From: Brachycybe producta
Lineage: Eukaryota > Arthropoda > Diplopoda > Playtdesmida > Andrognathidae
Reading direction: 5' to 3'
DNA length: 64,000 nt
Assembly: GCA_036925085.1 (NCBI GenBank)
Contig: JAUPFP010000014.1
Location: 3,847,501-3,911,500 of the forward strand
Positions 34,406 to 46,800 of the stretch are shown piece by piece. Within the stretch, counting starts at the first letter, position 1. Each line of letters opens with the position of its first letter. Made by a program: the position numbers and the translations under genes. A model generated the notes under the pieces. That model had not been told where the DNA came from and did not search any database. It saw nothing but the letters and a program-made list of their open reading frames with translations.

Positions 34406-35559
34406 AATTCTTATTTATAAGTTATAACAATGGGAAGTTTCGAAGGGGGGAGGGAGGGTGAGAGTTTTTCTTATAAACCAATTCTTTTAACCAAGTCACA
34501 CATTTAATCTAAAACAATACAGAAAATTTTTCTTAATGAACTTTTTAAAAAAATAATAATTGCACAGTTATAAAAATAATATTTTCATTATATTTTAAAA
34601 GATAATTTTTTTGTTCTTTCATTTTGAGCTTTTTTTTAACATTTTGAAAAATGCAACAACAAAAAAAGAGGAACTCGAGATGAGGATGATGATTATTTTA
34701 AAGAAATTATAAGTGGGACTATATGAATCAGAATCTTGTTTTTGATTCAGACTTCCGGGTTATAAGAACGTTATTTTGTTCACCTCTTTTGCCCTTATTA
34801 CCCCATGATGAAAGCCCCTCCACCCTAAAGTCACATTTTCACCTTTCATTTTTTCTTCTTCTTTCGAAGACTAGTTTTCTTGAGATTTCAAGATAGAAAA
34901 GGTAAATTTTTTTTTTTTGAGAAAGCTTTTGCCGAAAGTAAATCTTAAATTTTTAATAACATTTTAAGTTTCTCTTTTGTTACGATTTTTGCTCTGTTAA
35001 TTTTTGCTATAGTTTTTTTTTTTTAAAATCAGGTGAAACCTTGGGCGTTTTTTAATTATCTCATCTTTTAGTAAAATTAAATGGGAATTTTTAAATAGAA
35101 GAAACAAAAAATTTGTTACAATTTTTGTAATAAAGAAATTTGAATGTGTTTAAAGAGAGTAGGGGGGGAAAAAACTTAATTTGTATTGTAGGCGAATCAT
35201 GTGGTAATTATTTATTACATTTAGGTCAGGTAACTAATTAAACTATTTTCAAAGTGAAGATAACCATTATGATAATGTGTAGCAAGGAAAATTGCATCAT
35301 TTTATGAAATGATAAACTTAAAAAAAAAGTTTAACAAGAATTTATGGGGGGGGGGGGGGGTGTGGTAAAGTGAACGTAAACGTTTTGTGTATTTTAAAAG
35401 TTTGTTAGAAACTATTATATTTAGTCAATTTTCTAATGAAAATATTAAAATAATCTTGGTAAACTTTTTGTAACACTTTATAAATAATGAAGATTGAAGT
35501 GGAAAAGGTATTTTTTAAATTGACATTCACAGTTTATTATTGGACCATAACAATTATGA

Positions 35560-36030
35560 AAGCACAATATTAGAAACTAGAATATTCTAAAAGTTAACGT
35601 GCAAAATGGTTCACACATCAATTGCAAAATTTTTTTTTAAATAAATTAGAAACTAGAATATTAGAAGATGCAAAAACGTTTCAAATCAATTGTAAAACTT
35701 TTTTTTTTAAAAAAAAGTTAGAAACTAGAATATTCGAAGAACGTGTATTTTCATTATTAAGCTAAAGCATTGTTATTATTTCTAGTTTCTAATTTTTTTC
35801 TTTAAAAAAGTTTTGCAATTGACCTGAAACTTTTTTGCACGTTCTTTTAATATTTTAGTTTCTAATTTATTTTTTAAAAAAAAGTTTTGTAATTTATGTG
35901 AAACTTTTTGCACGTTTTTTTCTAATATTCTAGTTTTTAAAAATACTTAATTTTTTAAAAACGTTTTGCAATTGACGAGAAACCTTTTGCACGTTTTTTT
36001 TATTTCTAATATATTCTAGTTTCTAAATTT
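35560..36030. repeat. Inverted array of ~75-90 bp repeats (three forward, three reverse)
   Basis: Forward units carry tagaaactagaatatt followed by aacgtgcaaaatggtt- or atgcaaaaacgtttc-type sequence and tcaattgcaaaa. From about 35780 the same unit appears reverse-complemented three times (ttttgcaattgac, aactttttgcacgtt, tctaatattctagttt). The whole block could fold into one long imperfect hairpin. The motif agaaactaga is shared with the family A foldbacks. Confidence 0.75.
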
Positions 36031-36348
36031 TTTGTCTGAACTGTATTGAGTAAATTTGCTGTTTGAAGCACTTGTGTCTGCAAGGTAAAAGAGGATCCGA
36101 ACAGGGATGAGTTTAGGGGCCCGTGCCCCCATACAAGATAGCAACTGCAACTGAGCTATTATTTGTTCAGCTTTTTGTGTTGCCTTTGTGTCTTGCATAT
36201 ATTACAATCATTATATTTGCCATAAATTTTGACCACAACTAACATAGAACTGAATTAGGTTTGATTTGAAAGAACTTTTTTGATGATGTATTTGACAGTT
36301 TCAACCTTGGCCCAGATCTCAACACTTGTGATACGGGTGGTACCCCAA

Positions 36349-36368
36349 GGGGTGGTAAATACCACCCC
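36349..36368. repeat. Short perfect hairpin ggggtggta / taccacccc
   Basis: A 9-bp stem with a 2-nt loop lies in otherwise AT-rich sequence. Its function is unknown. Confidence 0.6.
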
Positions 36369-38309
36369 TTTATCAATAAATATTTATTCTGATTCATTCA
36401 TATTTTTTTCTCCATCATTATCTCTTCCACATAGGCATAAATTCAAGTAAAAAAAAACTTGGTACACTTGAACTTCAACTAAAAATCCTTAAGATTTATT
36501 CAAGTGCCAAGTTTCATTCTCTAATTGAAGCCATAGTCACTGGTAGTCAGTGAGTGACAGAGGCACCAAAAATGTCCTGGAGTTTTTTATATTAGGATTT
36601 ATGTTATAAATGAATGAAATATGGCCAATTATTAGCATGTGGATTTGATGGGACATTTGTTGCACTTTTTTTTCTACTTGGGCAAACTCTTGACAGGGGT
36701 TCTCAATAAATTATTTCAATGAGATCCTCTCCAATTTTTATTTTCAGCCTATTTTCTGTTATTAATGTGATGATTTATATTCATTAATAGCTATTTAATA
36801 TGCCTGTCGAAATTCAAACATATTCTTTGAAAATGTAATCACTGCCGCCAAAAGTTTGCATGAAATAAACAAATTTAATGACTTATTTATTTTAACATTT
36901 AATTGAGTTCTTGTTTTTATTTGCGTAAACGTTTTGGCTTTCCCTTATCTCTTAGTGTAATTTTATATAGTGTTTCTAAAAACAATTAGCATATTATTTT
37001 TTTTTGAATTTTTATTTGCATAAACGTTTTGGCTTTATTGATTATTTATTGTAATTTTCCAGAATATAGTTTACAATTAACATACATTAGTAATTTTATA
37101 AATTACACAGATTTTAATATATTTATTTATCGAATACATTTGGCTTTTTTTCCATTAAGAGTCTAGATACACGTCCTCCATCTTGTTGTTTTGAGTAGAC
37201 GACAATGAAACATATGAGTGTTAATTACTATATGGTGTTACTAAAATTGCAAAAAGCGTAAAATGCAATATTAAGTATTGGTCATTAAGTGGTCACTTTA
37301 TATAAATTTTGAAAAGGTCTTTCGATTTTTAAATAATGTTTAAAATCGTACGTTTTTTTACCTCCATGTTAAATCCCCTAGGACCAAAAATCCGTCCAAC
37401 AAAAGTTTGAAGAACTCTCGTTGAAAATAATTTAGAGCAATAATAAAAGAACGAGGACGTGCATTAATGTATTGGCTTTATGCTGATTCCTTTTTATAAG
37501 CTTATCACGTGTAATTATTTTTCTATTAATTTTTATGTGACTTATTATCTGGACAAAAATCATTTTTACACGAAAAACGATCGCAGCGCCTACATTCGGA
37601 GAAATGTTGAATTAACGCTATTTAGGAATTAGCTGTATATTCAGGATTAAGAACAAAAATTATATTTCATAAAAATTCATATTATAAACAAACAGCATAT
37701 ATGTAATTGCATATAAATCCTGTCTTTATTTTTAAGTACACTCGTTTAAAAATATAAAAATGATTAAATTCAATGACGTCAAGAAGTTCTTTAAGAATGT
37801 TTTGTTTAAAAAAAATAATGATTTAATATTGTGGCGCTGTTAGTGAACGTGAAAGTGGCGTTTTATTATAACGTTTTAATATTCATAATGAAGAAGAAAC
37901 TTTAATTAGTATTAAATTGGTCGTCTATTAATTAATATTCATTTTTTATTCTTGGAAAAATTGAAACTTTCTTTATTATGTTCGGATTTTTTTGTTGTTG
38001 TTTGAAATTTAAAGAGGAATTATCCTGGATATTTTGGCAGGAACAAGACAAATTATTATTATTACTTTTCAGTTTGGTGTCACTGAAAACTGTTTGAGCT
38101 GTTTGTTTGTGTTGCAACAAAAAATGAATTTTACACCTGAAAATAATTTCTGGCATTGCAATGGTTGTGTGTCGTAATTTAGCACAGGTTTGAAACAGTT
38201 TTAAGTAGTTGGGGTTTTTTTAAACTTAGTTTCGTGTTCTGGAATTTAATATATATGTTGGTATTATAATTTGTATTTTTTACTAGTTAATATGCTTTAT
38301 ATATATATT

Positions 38310-38600
38310 TTTTTTTTCTGCATTGAATTTCAGGTTTTCAATATATTTTTTTCTGCGTTGAATTTCAGGTTTTCAATATATTTTTTTCTGCATTGAATTT
38401 CAGGTTTTCAATATATTTTTTTCTGCATTGAATTTCAGGTTTTTAATATATTTTTTCTGCATTGAATTTCAGATTTTCAATATATTTTTTTCTGCATTGA
38501 ATTTCAGGTTTTTAATATATTTTTTTCTGCATTGAAATTCAGGTTTTCAATATATTTTTTTCTGCATTGAACGGTTTAAAATATATTTTTTTCTTCAGAT
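38310..38600. repeat. 35-bp tandem array, eight copies
   Basis: The unit ctgcattgaatttcaggttt, then tcaatatattttttt, starts at 38318, 38353, 38388, 38423, 38457, 38492, 38527 and 38562. Copies differ by a few substitutions and one 1-nt deletion. Each unit has a T tract and then tttcag followed by gt, so it looks like a repeated 3' splice site. Confidence 0.95.
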
Positions 38601-39065
38601 TTAATACATTCCAGTTTTCTTTCTGAAGTAAAATTTAGAAACAAACTTTGAAGTATTTTAGAAACTAGAATAGTTACTGATATTGCTAAAAATGACCCTA
38701 ATGTTAAGTGAATGTGCTTGCTGAAAGTATTTTTATGATAATAATCTTTAAAGATAAACTTTTAAATTAGGTCTGTTTATGTTTCTATATTTATAAAGAT
38801 AAAATCAAAGTAATTTTTAACACAAAACAGTTTCCTGTTTTAGTTTGTAAAAAAAAAATTGAGTTTTATCTTCATTTCTAATAAAGATATCTTTTAAAAA
38901 TAAACTTTTTATTGTAAATTAAAAAAAGAACGTTAACCTGGATCATTTTCAAATTGCCAGTTAATTATTTTTAATTATATTTAATTTTATTTTTATTAGG
39001 AAATTACTTTCTGTATATAATTATCTATTGTTTTACTTTCTAACAAACTTTAACAGTTTATTTTC

Positions 39066-39350
39066 AAACTCAAGAGAGCAAAAATTAAGAGAAACAAAAA
39101 AGTATTTTAAAAACTAGAACCACTTGACGGTATTTTCATGTTGATATTTTTCACAAATTAAAGAAAATACTGTCAGTTTAAAATATTATCAATTTCAAAC
39201 TCAGATAAAAATTTTAATTGGAAAGACATCAGCATGAAAACACCCTTAAGCAACCATTCTAGTTTCTAAAACAAATTCAAGTTTTTCTTCATTTTGTACG
39301 GGAAAGACAAAATAATCGAGATTTCGAGAGGCCCCGTTTACACTTATTAA
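39066..39350. repeat. Foldback element (family A)
   Basis: The left arm has gagcaaaaattaagagaaac and ttttcatgttgatattttt. The right arm has gacatcagcatgaaaacacc and ccattctagtttctaaaaca, ending gtttacacttattaaa. It lies about 500 bp upstream of the unrecognised gene fragment. Confidence 0.8.
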
Positions 39351-39844
39351 AACAACCTTAAAGTTGCTTGTTATAAAACAGATTTTAAGTACAGTATGTA
39401 AATGGGCTCAACAGTAATTTTGCTGATTGTATTCCCCAGGAACTTTTCAAGCAATTCAGCAAAATATATACTGATGAGCCCATACAGTATATATAATATA
39501 GTACTTTTATTTAAAGCCTAAACATAATTGGGAATTAATACTAATGACATCATTCGTATTGCATAACAATTCGTATTGCAAAGGAGGACTTTTTTTTAAA
39601 CTAGTCTTAGTACGCTTTTAAATATTCAGAAATAATATCTTCTAGTCTCTCTCTACTGAATCAATCCTGACAGAAAGCAGTTGGAACAAGATTGGGGTTT
39701 TTTAAAAAAAAATGTTGGTCCAATATTTAGTGATATTAACTTAAGTGCAATTAAATACAAGGTACTTTAAAGTTGGAACTGCTTCCATCTTTCGATGTGC
39801 TGTTTTTAATTTTTCTCTCATTGCGTCAATTTTATATTTTACAG

Positions 39845-40469
39845 ACTTATTAAAAGAAGCCCATCCCATTTCGGAAACTTCATTATCGAAAGACTTCGAT
39901 GAACAACCTACACCAACTAGTAATATACTACTCCAAGTGAATTTTATAAATTTACGAAAAAATTACTTTCAAGGGAAAAGGACTAAAAGTGAAGTTCTCG
40001 ATCTCGAGAGACTCGAGAAAGAGGTCTGTATTTTAAAGGTGGTTATTTTCACTTTTTTTTTTACTTCTTCGTAAATTTTTACTAAACATATACCGTGTGA
40101 CTTTGTAGGAAATGGTAATTTTCTTATTTGAAATTATCGTCTTTAAAAGTTTCTCGATCGAATGATTCGTAACCGTTCCGTGTAAACTAATTATCTATTT
40201 ATACTTGAAATTTCTGCACACACAAAAAAAATAGCTAAAGATTTCTTTCTGAATGAAAGAACACAATTTTGAAGTCAATTTGTTCTGACAGTATTTTTTT
40301 TTTTTAGTTTGTAAATTTTAGATTTTTGTTTGAATTTATGTAGAAAGTGTTTCTAAATAACCGTGAAAAAGACTATTTTTTATTCGGTGCCACGGTTGTT
40401 TCGAAACCGAGATCTTCGAGATTTGTTGGTCGAAGTAGATCGAGACTTATCGAGAAAGAATATCGTTAA
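39845..40469 (+). CDS. Unrecognised protein, two 3' exons
   Basis: I do not recognise this gene. Two exons join in phase: 39845-40023 (after attttacag; donor GAG then GTCTGT) and 40344-40469 (after atttatgtag), ending in TAA. They encode about 101 residues. The first exon has acidic and Thr/Pro-rich sequence and then a charged helix (SEVLDLERLEKE). The second has NNREKDYFLFGATVV followed by a basic Arg/Ser tail (SKPRSSRFVGRSRSRLIEKE). Coding character is supported by codon use like the neighbouring genes, good splice sites and a continuous frame. Upstream exons and a start codon were not found. It lies 410 bp before the SLC6 start and is separate from it by its stop codon. Confidence 0.5.
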
Positions 40470-40879
40470 AAAGTGTGTCAACTTCTTAAAATTTTAATAA
40501 TTACCGTACAACTTGTTTTATTTTTCTGTTTTTTGGAGTGACTTTTAATAATAATTCAAGGTGCGTCCTTGGATCATTTTTTGATGTTTATTTATATGAA
40601 GTATTAATTTTTATGACTTGCTTTTCATTTTAATTATAAAAAAAACAAAAGTTCGTGTAAGATTAATAACTTTTTTTTCTTTTTGCCTTGCAATTTAATT
40701 GTAATATATAATTTAAAACATGTTTACAAAAAAATGTTGTTTTGGCATCCGAAAGTGTTTGTCGTAACTTAATAATAGACAGATTTTCACTTTCTAATTT
40801 TGTTCTTTTTCTTCGATCATTGCCATTGTATTTATTATTATTACTAATTGTTCTTTGCTTTTGTTTTAATAATATAGAA

Positions 40880-43800
40880 ATGGATATTGATGGAGGTGGC
40901 CGTAACATCGAAGTAATTAGTGAAGAAAATTGCGAGGCCAAAGTGATTGCGAGTCACGGTGAAAACTCTTTGCAACTTGCAGACAGTGAATCTGCAGACA
41001 GTGGCTTTTTAGATATAGATCCTCCTCCTTCTTCTCCTCCTCCTCCTCCTACTTCGGAAACTGTTGACGAAAGACTGTCTTCGACCGCAGTACCTGAAAC
41101 AGATACCGATGTTTCTCGGATTGCCGAATACGATGGCAGTTTGTTGGGAATGTTATTTCGAAGGTCGACGATGCGTCGTAGTATGAGGCCCTTTGTACCG
41201 TCTACTGTTAGTAGTACTGGAACGATTGCCGGTCCCTCGTTGCTCAGTGACAATAGTTTAGTTCAAGGAGAATCTTCGACGGAAGGTGTCGAAGATGATT
41301 CCACCGTAAAATTGTCATGTTTATCCAGGTCTGAGTCGCTCCGTGATAGTAGAAGGAACGCAGCACGTAGTGTCCAGTTTACGATGGACACTAGTGTCAA
41401 TCCGTCTACCGTAGATACAGTTCTTGGTTCTATTCCTGAACACGAAACGTTCGTGGTTTCATCAACCGGTGCCGTGAACTCTAATCTTATTCCTCCTCCT
41501 CCTCCTTCTCCTTCGCCTCCTGCGGCTGCCGGAAATGCTGCCGATGAACCACAACCACCACCAACACCACCACCGAATGTAACACCAACGTCGACAAATT
41601 CCGACATACCAGTGTCTCATCGACCTGAAACAAATGAGGAACGAGAGGAGCGGACCGGTGGTTTCTGGAAAAACGCATCCTCACCCGTATTTGCTAGTCT
41701 CGCTTGTACCATCGGCATGTTTGACATTGACCGTTTCGCATACCTGAGTGTTCAGTACGGAGGTTAGATCTTTGGACAAACAAATGTTTTTCTTTGCGTA
41801 ACTGTTAACTCGATAACTATTTCTTGTATTTATTTTTTGTTAAAAAAAGGTGGTTTCATTCTTCAGTTTTTGATGTTGTCTGTTATTTTTGGATTTCCGA
41901 TGCTCACCTTTCAGATGTCCATCGGTCAGTACATGGGAGCCGGCGTAATGAACATGTGGAAGGCATCTCCTATATTTCAAGGTACGGTGTGGGTTAATTA
42001 AGTTGGTTTGTAAGTGTATAAACGACTCTCGAACTCTTTAAGATATTCCTCTCAACCCCTTAAGGGTATTTCAATGTTGATAGCTTTAAAAATAAACTTT
42101 TAAAAAAAGTTTGAAAATTAATTTTCACTGAAACTCGAAGTGAGAAAAACAAGTTGAAATTTTATGTTTTTTAAAAAAAAACTGTCATAAAAAGTTTACT
42201 TTAAAAGATATTATCCGTGAAAATACTTATAGCAAATTCTCCTATTATTCCAGTTTCTATGATACTTTGATTCTTTTGTCTCCATTTTTTCTGAACAATA
42301 CCTATTCTAGTTTCTAACAATCTGTGAAGTTTGTTTTCTTGGAATTTGCTTCTATAAAATAAGTTTAAGTTCACTTTTTTATGTGTTCGTAAATGAGGAG
42401 AGAAACCTTAAATTAGGCACGGTGGCAGGGAACAATTTCCTGTTCTTCGATCCTTCAAGGTTGGATGAATCACTGGAGGGAAGGAAGAGAAGGTGATCCC
42501 TGCATTCACTTGATCGCTTCGAAAGTCGCAAATTGGTTTTATGAGGAAAAATACCTTTTATTTCCCACGGTTTTTCTTAATTCACAAAAACTTTGACTTT
42601 CTTTTTGGTAATCTCTTCTTCTTCTTTTTTTTTTGCTGCCACCGACACAGTTCTCATTTTTTTTAACGTGTATAATTTTGTTTTGTATCAAAACGTTAAT
42701 TTGGCACGGTTCTGGTGGTGCTGATGAGTAAGTCTTCTTCATAATTATATGTGGAGCAGATCCATTTTTCAAAGAGATTCACTTTCAGTGGACGCGCAAA
42801 TAAAATGCATCTTGTTTAAGATGGTTTTAAATGTGAAAACTCCACTTTAACTTTGTCTTTCAGCAATAAAATTTTGAATGCGTTTTAGAAACTAGAAGGG
42901 TAGCTCAACCACACTAAGAATATTTTCATGTTGATATGTTTTAAAATAAACTTTGTATTTTTCTGCCTATAAATAATATGAATATTAATCAACATGAAAC
43001 GCACTTCAATTTCTGTGTAGTTTAGTCGAAAATCACCTGTTAATAACATATCTTGTGAACAAAATTGAAATTGTTTTAGAAACTGGAAGGGTACTTTTAT
43101 GTTGGATATCTTTTAAAATAAACTTTTTCTCAGCCAGTTTGTTTTTTAACTTTTTGTCTATAAAACCTTTATTTTGATTGATTAACATGGAATACTAAGT
43201 TAAACAATTACCGTTCTAGTTTCTAACTAGCTTTCAATTTTTCTTTAATGTTGCTTCTCAAAACGCAGGACAACCAAAGTGTCTAATATGTTTCCGTTTT
43301 TATTTAAATACATTTTGTTTAGCATAAAAATTATCCAACATTATAAATGGGTTACTTTTTTTTTTTAGAACTTTCCACATTTATTTTACAAATAGGACGC
43401 GTTTTACATGCACCACCATAAAACTCTTAATACAATTTCTCATCTCAACATTTTTGATTTAATCGAGATTAAATGGTTTATTTATTTGTATATGGAGAGA
43501 TGAGAGAGAGATAAATAAAAATATTGTACACATGGAATTGAGATCAAAGTTGTTTCATTTCCATTGTGTCCATTCGAAAGCCAAACAATAATAAGTTAAC
43601 TTTTTAAAAAAAAAACTTCTTTACGCTTTTGTGGTTAAGAAAACCAAGATGTTAAAAACAACATACAATCAAAGGGAAAGAGAGATTAACTTAATTGTGT
43701 AGCAACTTCCAAGAATGAAGCAAAAAAAAAATGAATTATTTTTGAAAAACTATGTCGTTATGTTTCTGTCACGACTTTGTTTTGTTTTTTTCTTCAAAAA

Positions 43801-46800
43801 ATGTTTTGCTTCGGCTAATCTCCATTCTTTTTTGGTTTTTTCTTAAAAAAATCTTAAAAGTGTTTTTGTTGCACATCTTCTTTCTTTTGTGCGATTTTCC
43901 TGTTTTTGTTGCAATTTAAACATAAATTTTAACATGATGATAAGTTTGAGAGAAAGTTTTTTTTTCTCGTAATCTCGTATTAAGAGTTTAAACCACCAAT
44001 TTGTACTCAAGAGTTACTGATTACAATTTATTTTTTTCCTATTTTTTGTTTTGGAATTACAGTGGTAACCGTTTAACACGAAAAAAATATTCTGGTTCCT
44101 TCTATTTTGTGTTAAGGTTGTTTTGAAGTGTCGAATTCGGTGATTTTTCTGTCTTTCAGGTGCAAAATGAAAAGAAACTTGAATGTGTTTTAGAAAATTG
44201 AAGGGTAGCTTAATCAACTTAGATGTAAATGGTATTTTCAAGTTCATATCTTTTAAACATAACCCAACTTTAAGCAGATGATATTTTTAAAAATTTTATC
44301 AATAAAAAGTTAATTTTGAAATATATGAACATGAAAATACCATTTAAGTTGTTTGTACTGCCCTTCTAGTTTCTACAACGCATTCGAGTTATTCTTAAAT
44401 TTTGCTTTTCTGAAAGACAATATAATTAAAGAGTTCGTAAATCACCTATTCATAAACCAACTTAAACTGTTCCCATTGTATATTGCATTATAAATTAATG
44501 TTTTACCGTGTTACGAGCACGGTGTTTGTGACCACGGTGACCTACGTTGATTTTTCCCATGCGGCATAGAATAAATTATATTTCTATGCAACCTTTCGAA
44601 ACCTTTGTTTCCCTGCAATTTTGCACTCATTTATGTATTAATTATATTTTGTTGGTATTTTAAGGCATCGGAATGTCCGCTTTGTTTGGAATGGCTTTGA
44701 TTGGCATTTACAATGTCGTGCCCGTGTCCTGGTTGTTCATTTACTTCAGGGATTCTTTTGTTACCACCGTTACGTTCAAGTGGGGAGAGTGTCGGAATTT
44801 CATGTCTTTCGACGGTATGCTTTCAATTTTATTTTCTAGTTATGACAATTTAATAATATGTTTTTTTGAACAGGTGAATTTAGATCTCTGATTATTTTGC
44901 AGTTTCAAAACTAAGGAGAAATTGAAAGTGTGTAAGAAACTAGAACGGGTAGCTGAAAATGTCATAAACAACTCTCATGAAAATACTCTTAATCGGTTGA
45001 GCTACCTTTCTAGTTTCTGAAACACTTTCTAATTTTTTTTAATTTTGCTCCTGAAATGTAGACTAATCAAAGTTTGAGAAGCGATTACACTTTAAAATCA
45101 CATTTATTGTGTTTATTTTTTTTTCAGAGTGCCAAAGATCGGAGCTTAACTCCACGGAAGTTTTTAAAAGAGCCGTTCCTGCCTATTTCCAGTTCAGTGT
45201 TTCTGTCTTTCGAGTTTGAATAAACCACAGTGACATAATATTTTTTTTTACATTTATAGAAACAAAGTTCTGGCGAGGCAATCAGCTCCGTACCAACCGG
45301 GTACGACGTCAGATCTTGTGTTCGAAAACGTCTTCAATTTGGCCGTCATTTGGACAATTGTATTTATTTGTCTTAGCAAAGGCATGCAGTCATATGGAAA
45401 GGTTAACATTTTTTTATAAGCAGAAATGATTTTCTACTTTGGTTATTCTGCAATTTCAGAAGAGCAACAGTAATGAAGAAATTTGAAGGGGTTTTAGAAA
45501 CTAGAAAGGTTAGCTCGATCAGTTAATAGTATATTTTCGTGTTGACATCTTTTAAAATAAACTTTTTATAGAACAACAATGACAAAATATCATCTTCTTA
45601 AAAGTTGGATCATTTTCACACTGACATAAAAAGCTTATTTAAAAGATATGTCAAACATGAAAATTACCCTTACGTGATTGAGCTACCATTCTAGTTTCTA
45701 AAACTCAACAATTTTCTCTAAATTTTGCTTCTGTAAGATAGAATAACCAGAATTCGAAGTGTATTTACACTTTAAAACTTCCTTAAGGTAGAATTTTGGC
45801 TTTGTTGCGGAAACTTCATTTGTTTTTTGTTACGGATTTAGGTGGTCCTTGTTTTTGGCATCGTTCCGTTGACTTGTTTCTATCTCGTTGCGGTGGAGAT
45901 GTTGAGGCGCGGTAGTTCGGGAGCCGAACAGATTTTAAATGTTAACACAAACATGAACGAATTCTTTCTTAATGGCTGGGTAAGATTATCTTTGATGTTT
46001 GAGCCGCAATGCAGTTTATCGTGTTTTATATCGTTTCATTGCTTTCATGTCCGCAGTCTTGGTTAGCTGCGGCCAGAGAAGTGTTCTTCATTTGGGGACT
46101 AAATGGAATGGTTCTCATGCAAATCGCTAGTCATAACAAATTCAGGCACAATCTTAAGAGGGATTGTGCCGTAGTTATTGTGATCACACTTAGTGTCATC
46201 ATGTTGTCGGCGTTCCTCGGTTGCGCTTGCATTTTCGTCATTTATAAAGCACAGAGGTTCAGCCAGAGGTTCATTCCGTCTTCCTATGGTAAACGTGATT
46301 TCTTTTTTTGTTGTTGTTGTTGATCGACGCTTCGATTTTCTTTCGATCATAATCAAATTCTCATTTTTGCTTTTTTCGTAGAATCTTTAGAGTATTCTCA
46401 ATTCTTGATTCCTGCGAATCAGGCTGTTCAGATGACTTACGATCTCGGCCAATACATGTCGACAAACTATATCTTGGGAGTGGCGTCCACGACACTTCAG
46501 ATGGACGTGTCGAAAGCAAGTGGTTATCAGGTCGGACGCCTCGCCACCGAGCTATATCCGATGACCATCGTGTCGCTCGGTCCTCAACGAGTGTCTGCCT
46601 TTTGGCCAGTACTCTTTTACCTTAGTTTGATTGGTTTTGGATTAGCACGACAGGTAAAACTGATTGAAATCGTGTGCATTGATTCACTTTTGATGCTATA
46701 AATCCGGTTTCGTTTGCAGTTGGTTATTTGGAAGTGTGTCATCGAAGGGTTGGTCTCTATAAATACGAAACATTTGAGGTCTTGGGAGACGTGCATCACG

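Larger units (their letters stand above)
28825..39844. other. Gene-poor, repeat-rich intergenic stretch
   Basis: About 11 kb lies between SMS and the next supported exons. I find no recognisable coding exon. Open frames such as 31618-32103 (161 codons) show no family resemblance or compositional signal. Contents: foldback copies (30871-31199, 39066-39350), a terminal-inverted-repeat element (33802-34405), an inverted array of short repeats (35560-36030), a 20-bp hairpin (36349-36368), a direct repeat (36903 and 37007), a 35-bp tandem array (38310-38600) and G runs. Confidence 0.55.

Noticed and set aside
40742..40879. Hydrophobic N-terminal extension in frame with the SLC6 first exon
   Set aside because: It has no ATG start. 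The hydrophobic residues come from T-rich non-coding sequence, and the first ATG is at 40880.
42539..42772. 77-codon minus-strand open frame in SLC6 intron 2
   Set aside because: Lys/Arg and Ser runs derive from T-rich tracts; no homology and no splice support.
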